Origin: CAZICM01 sp964537685
Lineage (GTDB): Bacteria; Myxococcota_A; Polyangia; Polyangiales; Polyangiaceae
DNA length: 64,000 bases
Reading direction: 5' to 3'
NCBI GenBank assembly: GCA_964537685.1
Contig: CAZICM010000043.1
Location: forward strand, 12,793-76,792
Part shown: in pieces, positions 61,344 through 64,000 of the stretch
Layout: each line of letters opens with the position of its first letter
How positions within the stretch are numbered: the stretch's first letter is position 1
The notes under the pieces: model-generated
What the model was told of the DNA's origin: nothing
What the model saw: only the letters and a program-made list of their open reading frames with translations
Database searches by the model: none
Translations under genes and position numbers: made by a program

Positions 61344-61634
61344 TTACTGCTCAATCACAGCAAGCACATCATCTTCACGGATGAGCACATGCTCATCGCC
61401 GTCGACCTTCACCTCATTGCCGCTGTATTTCCCGATCAGCACGACATCGCCCTCTTTCACATCGAGGGGGCGGAGCGATCCATTTTTGAGCAGCTTTCCA
61501 TTGCCCACCGCGACAACGCGGCACTGAATCGACTTCTCCTTGGCTGAATCGGGGATAAAGATTCCGCCCTTGGTAACGGTTTCGGTTTCAATGCGCTTGA
61601 TCACGATCCGGTCATGAAGCGGCCTAATTTTCAT
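61344..61634 (-). CDS. groS: Co-chaperonin GroES
   Basis: 96 residues, the lid of the chaperonin. The start MKIRPLHDRIVIKRIETETVTKGGIFIPDSAKEKS includes the mobile loop and the GGI contact with GroEL; the end ILIRED-type segment HVLIREDDVLAVIEQ is typical. AGAGGAAA lies before the ATG. First gene of the operon, with promoter and CIRCE immediately upstream. Confidence 0.97.
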   Translation of the reverse strand: MKIRPLHDRIVIKRIETETVTKGGIFIPDSAKEKSIQCRVVAVGNGKLLKNGSLRPLDVKEGDVVLIGKYSGNEVKVDGDEHVLIREDDVLAVIEQ

Positions 61635-61670
61635 ATGGTTTCCTCTTGAATCGCTGGTTTGAATTCATGT

Positions 61671-61697
61671 TCAGCACTCAAGTGAAGCGAGTGCTAA
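61671..61697. promoter_or_regulatory. CIRCE operator (HrcA-binding site)
   Basis: TCAGCACTC-N9-GAGTGCTAA, which differs from the consensus TTAGCACTC-N9-GAGTGCTAA at one base. It lies between the groES promoter and its start codon, 37 bp before the ATG, the classic place for HrcA repression released by heat stress. Confidence 0.95.
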
Positions 61698-61708
61698 TAG
61701 CGGCGCGC

Positions 61709-61736
61709 AACGTAGATCGTAGAAAACAGCCGTCAA
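61709..61736 (-). promoter_or_regulatory. groES promoter
   Basis: On the minus strand -35 TTGACG (61736-61731), 16 bp spacer, -10 TACGTT (61714-61709). Transcription would begin near 61702, just before the CIRCE operator, as in other HrcA-controlled operons. Confidence 0.7.
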
Positions 61737-61790
61737 GGGGAGGACGACGATGAGCGCGGCGATTTTTGTTTTTGGGCCCCAAAAATTTTG

Positions 61791-61818
61791 TTGACAGCCC
61801 GGCGGGCATGAGTAGTGT
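61791..61818 (+). promoter_or_regulatory. Candidate promoter for the tRNA genes
   Basis: A perfect -35 TTGACA (61791-61796) followed after 16 bp by TAGTGT (61813-61818). It lies 45 bp before tRNA-Gln; the GC-rich stretch after it could be the discriminator of a stringently controlled promoter. Confidence 0.5.
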
Positions 61819-61862
61819 TGCGCGCCCGGAAGGCCGAAGGGCCGACCGCACCCGAGTGAAAT

Positions 61863-61933
61863 TGGGGGATCGTCTAATGGCAGGACGACGGATTCTGGCT
61901 CCGTCTATCAAGGTTCGAATCCTTGTCCCCCAG
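61863..61933 (+). tRNA. tRNA-Gln (anticodon CUG)
   Basis: 71 nt cloverleaf. Acceptor TGGGGGA pairs with TCCCCCA; anticodon stem ACGGA/TCCGT encloses the loop TTCTGGC with anticodon CTG, reading CAG; T-arm GGTTCGAATCC is standard. CCA is not encoded (sequence after the discriminator G is CCG). Confidence 0.92.
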
Positions 61934-61981
61934 CCGGCCCCCGGCCAAGCTGTCATTGAAATTCCGAAGCACACGTTTCGC

Positions 61982-62044
61982 GAGGGTGCTCTTCAGAGCG
62001 TCGCGGAAGACACTCTCCGTGAGGGTGCTCTTCAGAGCGTCGCG
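61982..62044 (+). repeat. 24-bp direct repeat at the left end of palindromic copy B
   Basis: A 24-bp sequence starting GAGGGTGCTCTTCAGAGC occurs at 61982-62005 and again at 62021-62044, a 39-bp period. The second copy is the left arm of the palindromic element; the first is a partial duplicate of that arm, 49 bp after tRNA-Gln. Confidence 0.85.
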
Positions 62045-62142
62045 AGCGCCTCAAAGCTAGGGAGCCCGACCGAGCCGTACATTGTACGGTGAGGGAGGGC
62101 GACCGAAGATTTGAGGCGCGCAGCAGCTCTGAAAGCACCCTC
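62021..62142 (+). repeat. Large palindromic structured element, copy B
   Basis: Homolog of 35638-35760 in plus orientation. Outer arms GAGGGTGCTCTTCAGAGC (62021-62038) and GCTCTGAAAGCACCCTC (62126-62142) pair with one bulged base; inner arms GCGCCTCAAA (62046-62055) and TTTGAGGCGC (62110-62119) pair fully; the tip is CCGTACATTGTACGG (62075-62089). The segments AGCTAGGGA and GACCGAAGAT beside the tip stem are invariant between copies and mostly unpaired, like a conserved internal loop. It ends 2 bp before tRNA-Glu, so a tRNA-Gln/tRNA-Glu transcript would include it. Confidence 0.85.
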
Positions 62143-62144
62143 TA

Positions 62145-62219
62145 GGTCCCATCGTCTAGCGGTTAGGACATCGGCCTCTCACGCCGGTAACGCGGGTTCG
62201 ATTCCCGCTGGGATCGCCA
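62145..62219 (+). tRNA. tRNA-Glu (anticodon CUC)
   Basis: 75 nt including encoded CCA (62217-62219). Acceptor GGTCCCA pairs with TGGGATC (one G-T), anticodon stem TCGGC/GCCGG (with a G-T-type mismatch at one end) encloses CTCTCAC with anticodon CTC, reading GAG; T-arm GCGGGTTCGATTCCCGC is perfect. Confidence 0.93.
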
Positions 62220-62739
62220 AAACGAACTTTTTTCCCGTCCCCACCCCCGTCGCGGGCGCTCCCTCTCCTTCTCTACGCGCCCCTTTTATCCGCTCCCAGC
62301 GCTCCCTCTCCCCATTTTCACTTTTTCACCGCCGCACCTTCGGCGCCCACCCTTCCCCAACGCACCCCTCATCGATTTCCCCGCGCCTCCACCTCCCGCA
62401 CCTCGCCCAAACCCCGTTCCGACCCATCGCACCTCCACCTCCCCAACAAAAACCCTCCCCGTTCCGCGCGGAACCGCTCCCCATTCTCAAAACATCCACC
62501 GCCGTTCCCCGGAACACGTGAGCCGCCACACTTTTATGCTCGCGCTTCCTGCGCGCCCGACCCACCCGCACCGATTCCGAACCCCGGCACCCCACGCGCC
62601 CGACCTCCCGCACCGATTCCAACCCCCGAAGCCCAACGCGCCCGACCCTTCTGCCCCGTAGAACATTCACGGATACGCAAATATTTTCCCCTTCGCCTCC
62701 CCAAACCCTTCCCTTACCATCCCGCCCTGAGGTTCGGCC
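62220..62739. other. Pyrimidine-rich intergenic region
   Basis: About 520 bp with very strong C-over-G strand bias (62225-62520 is nearly all C, T and A runs such as CCTCCACCTCCC). No convincing gene; open frames on the minus strand are Arg/Gly-rich low complexity. It contains a tandem repeat (62551-62650) and the leader of the SpvB-like gene. The bias could form R-loops or a triplex when transcribed, which is inference. Confidence 0.6.
62551..62650. repeat. Tandem repeat of about 42 bp, 2.3 copies
   Basis: Units begin with GCGCGCCCGACC or CGCGCCCGACC at about 62551, 62595 and 62637, and contain CCGCACCGATTCC; spacing is 44 and 42 bp. Non-coding by appearance. Likely slippage-generated. Confidence 0.7.
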
Positions 62740-64000
62740 ATGGCGAATCCCGCGAAATGGGCGCGGTTCCTAGGCATTTGGGCTTTACTGCTCGTGTTTT
62801 TAGCAAGCGCGTGCAGCGACGCGGGCGTGTCCTCATTTGCGGGATTTGCGGGTCAAGTGCCGTTACCCGAAAGCGATCTTTTCATAGGATGCCCAAAGCT
62901 GGATGATGCGAAAGGGCTGCCGGATTTGGGGAATGGAGCGACCACCGAGGGAGGTGCCAGCCACTTCTTTTTTTCGGTGTCCAGTGTTGGCGAAGCCAAC
63001 CTAAGCATGCCGATTGCAGTGCCGCCCGGGCGGGCTGGGATGGAGCCAGCCATTTCTGTGACCTACTCCAGCGCCGGCGATGATGGATATTTGGGGCTTG
63101 GATTTTCACTGAGCGGCTTTTCGTCGATCACCCGATGCCCGAAGAATTTAGCGGATGATGGAGAGATCGATCCGGTTCGGGACGATGCCAGTGATGCGCT
63201 GTGCATGGATGGCGCGCGGCTTGTTGAAGTGGCACCCAACGAATACCGAACGGTGCCAGACACTTTTGCAAGGATCATTGCGAACTCCAACGCGAGTGGG
63301 CCTCAATCCTTCACCGTTCATGCAAAGTCGGGACTGATCTACCAATACGCGAGCGAGAGCAGCGCCAAAGTCTTTGTCAACAAAAATGTGATTCGCACCT
63401 GGCTGGTCTCAACCATCAGCGATCGGCATGGGAATGCGATTCGGTTCAAATACATCAACGATCGCGACCCGGTGCACTTTCACACCCGCGAGTTTGCACC
63501 TCAGCGAATCGACTACACGGATCATCCCGATGCGCTTGCGAGCCGAAGCGTTCAATTTTTATATCAAGCACAGCCGGCGAGAGAAGTCTTTGCCCGGGGG
63601 ATGAAGCTTCAGCGTTCATTGCAACTGAACAAGATCCAGACCTTTATCAACCAGAGTTCGCTCATCCGAGAGTATCGATTTTCATACAGCACATCGCCCA
63701 ATACCCAGCGCAGGCTCTTAGCGTCCGTTCAAGAATGCGCGGCCGATCAAGCTTGCAAGCCCGCGACCCGATTTACCTATCATCATGGCCAGCAGGGAAC
63801 GGGTTTTGAAGAGCTAAACACAAATCTTCCCGAGCCCAGCACCGAACGAGCCAGTCTTTTGACATTGGATGCAACAGGCGACGGCTTGGATGATTTGTTG
63901 ATCGCCGAAGAATATCCTCCGTCCTTCAATGGAGCGATCGATAAAACCTTATGGCGTTTGTTACCGAATAAGAGCCAAGAGATCGCGCCCGCATTCTTTG
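62740..64000 (+). CDS. SpvB/Rhs-like secreted lipoprotein (5' part, runs off the window)
   Basis: Open from the ATG at 62740 (GAGG seven bases upstream) to the window end: 420 codons with no stop. Lipobox LASAC (Cys about 25). From about residue 75 it follows the N-terminal SpvB domain (SVGEANLSMPIAVPPGRAGMEPAISVTYSS and GYLGLGFSLSGFSSITRCP) as in Salmonella SpvB, insecticidal TcB and Rhs/YD-repeat shells. DATGDGLDD near 385 begins a VCBS/FG-GAP-like unit. The rest should hold YD repeats and possibly a toxin tip. Codons look less GC-rich than those of its neighbours, hinting at transfer. It may be surface-bound rather than free. Confidence 0.85.
   Translation, partial: MANPAKWARFLGIWALLLVFLASACSDAGVSSFAGFAGQVPLPESDLFIGCPKLDDAKGLPDLGNGATTEGGASHFFFSVSSVGEANLSMPIAVPPGRAGMEPAISVTYSSAGDDGYLGLGFSLSGFSSITRCPKNLADDGEIDPVRDDASDALCMDGARLVEVAPNEYRTVPDTFARIIANSNASGPQSFTVHAKSGLIYQYASESSAKVFVNKNVIRTWLVSTISDRHGNAIRFKYINDRDPVHFHTREFAPQRIDYTDHPDALASRSVQFLYQAQPAREVFARGMKLQRSLQLNKIQTFINQSSLIREYRFSYSTSPNTQRRLLASVQECAADQACKPATRFTYHHGQQGTGFEELNTNLPEPSTERASLLTLDATGDGLDDLLIAEEYPPSFNGAIDKTLWRLLPNKSQEIAPAFF

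Noticed and set aside
62326..62670. Arg/Gly-rich minus-strand frame of 114 codons
   Set aside because: Made of low-complexity sequence from the C-biased spacer and the tandem repeat; no start site.

Overview
This 64 kb window looks like chromosomal DNA of a GC-rich Gram-negative bacterium of the Myxococcota (former Deltaproteobacteria). The evidence is a large number of short secreted lipoproteins, an FHA protein fused to a CpaF-like ATPase fold, a MerR-TPR protein, a TonB-dependent receptor with its own ExbB-ExbD-ExbD-TonB set, FadL-type porins, Ser/Thr phosphatase signalling, and housekeeping genes of proteobacterial type (lepA, def, nrdR-ribD, groESL with a CIRCE operator). No CRISPR array, complete insertion sequence, prophage or rRNA was seen. 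The assignment is an inference from gene content.

Layout. 0-4 kb: cold-shock protein, a small helical protein, the FHA/CpaF-like protein and peptide deformylase. 4-12 kb (minus): a fatty-acid and ribosome operon reading yceD-rpmF-fabH-[pilin-like]-[Ser-rich lipoprotein]-fabD-fabG-acpP-fabF-nrdR-ribD. The usual plsX is absent and two envelope genes sit between fabH and fabD. 12-19 kb: a glycosyltransferase-like membrane protein, then (minus) lepA, a lipoprotein and a translationally coupled M16 peptidase pair with one active and one inactive subunit. 19-31 kb: two tandem lipoproteins built of calcium-loop-like repeats, a cupin, RluB, a MoxR ATPase, several unknown envelope proteins, an ATP:cobalamin adenosyltransferase, a rhodanese-MoeB fusion and a Uma2-type protein. 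31-34.5 kb looks like an accessory island: an orphan ParA, a broken AlbA_2/HATPase gene, a tandem 86-bp repeat and unknown genes. 34.5-38.8 kb: MerR-TPR protein, PEGA lipoprotein, FxLYD membrane protein and an unknown protein. 38.8-46 kb: a Ton system diverging from a receptor plus lipoprotein across a repeat-rich control region. 46-53.3 kb (minus): a six-gene envelope cluster of two FadL porins, a beta-propeller lipoprotein, a membrane protein, a protein-arginine-deiminase-type lipoprotein and a HEAT-repeat protein. 53.4-57 kb: membrane spermidine-synthase-like protein, Tat-exported flavin oxidoreductase and a Ser-rich lipoprotein. 57-59.5 kb: PP2C phosphatase, then a Crp-family regulator with a class II cAMP phosphodiesterase. 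59.6-61.7 kb: groESL. 61.8-62.2 kb: tRNA-Gln and tRNA-Glu separated by a palindromic element. 62.7 kb to the end: the 5' part of an SpvB/Rhs-like lipoprotein gene that runs off the window.

The strongest candidate for something undescribed is a structured element of about 123 nt, present at 35638-35760 (minus) and 62021-62142 (plus). In the 56-nt centre the two copies differ at six positions, and these form exactly three compensatory base pairs; the outer arms also co-vary. Other leads are the deiminase-type lipoprotein in a six-gene envelope operon, a pair of stalked lipoproteins with identical seven-cysteine spacing, the half-site array upstream of the TonB receptor, and the orphan ParA with its broken partner and 86-bp repeats.
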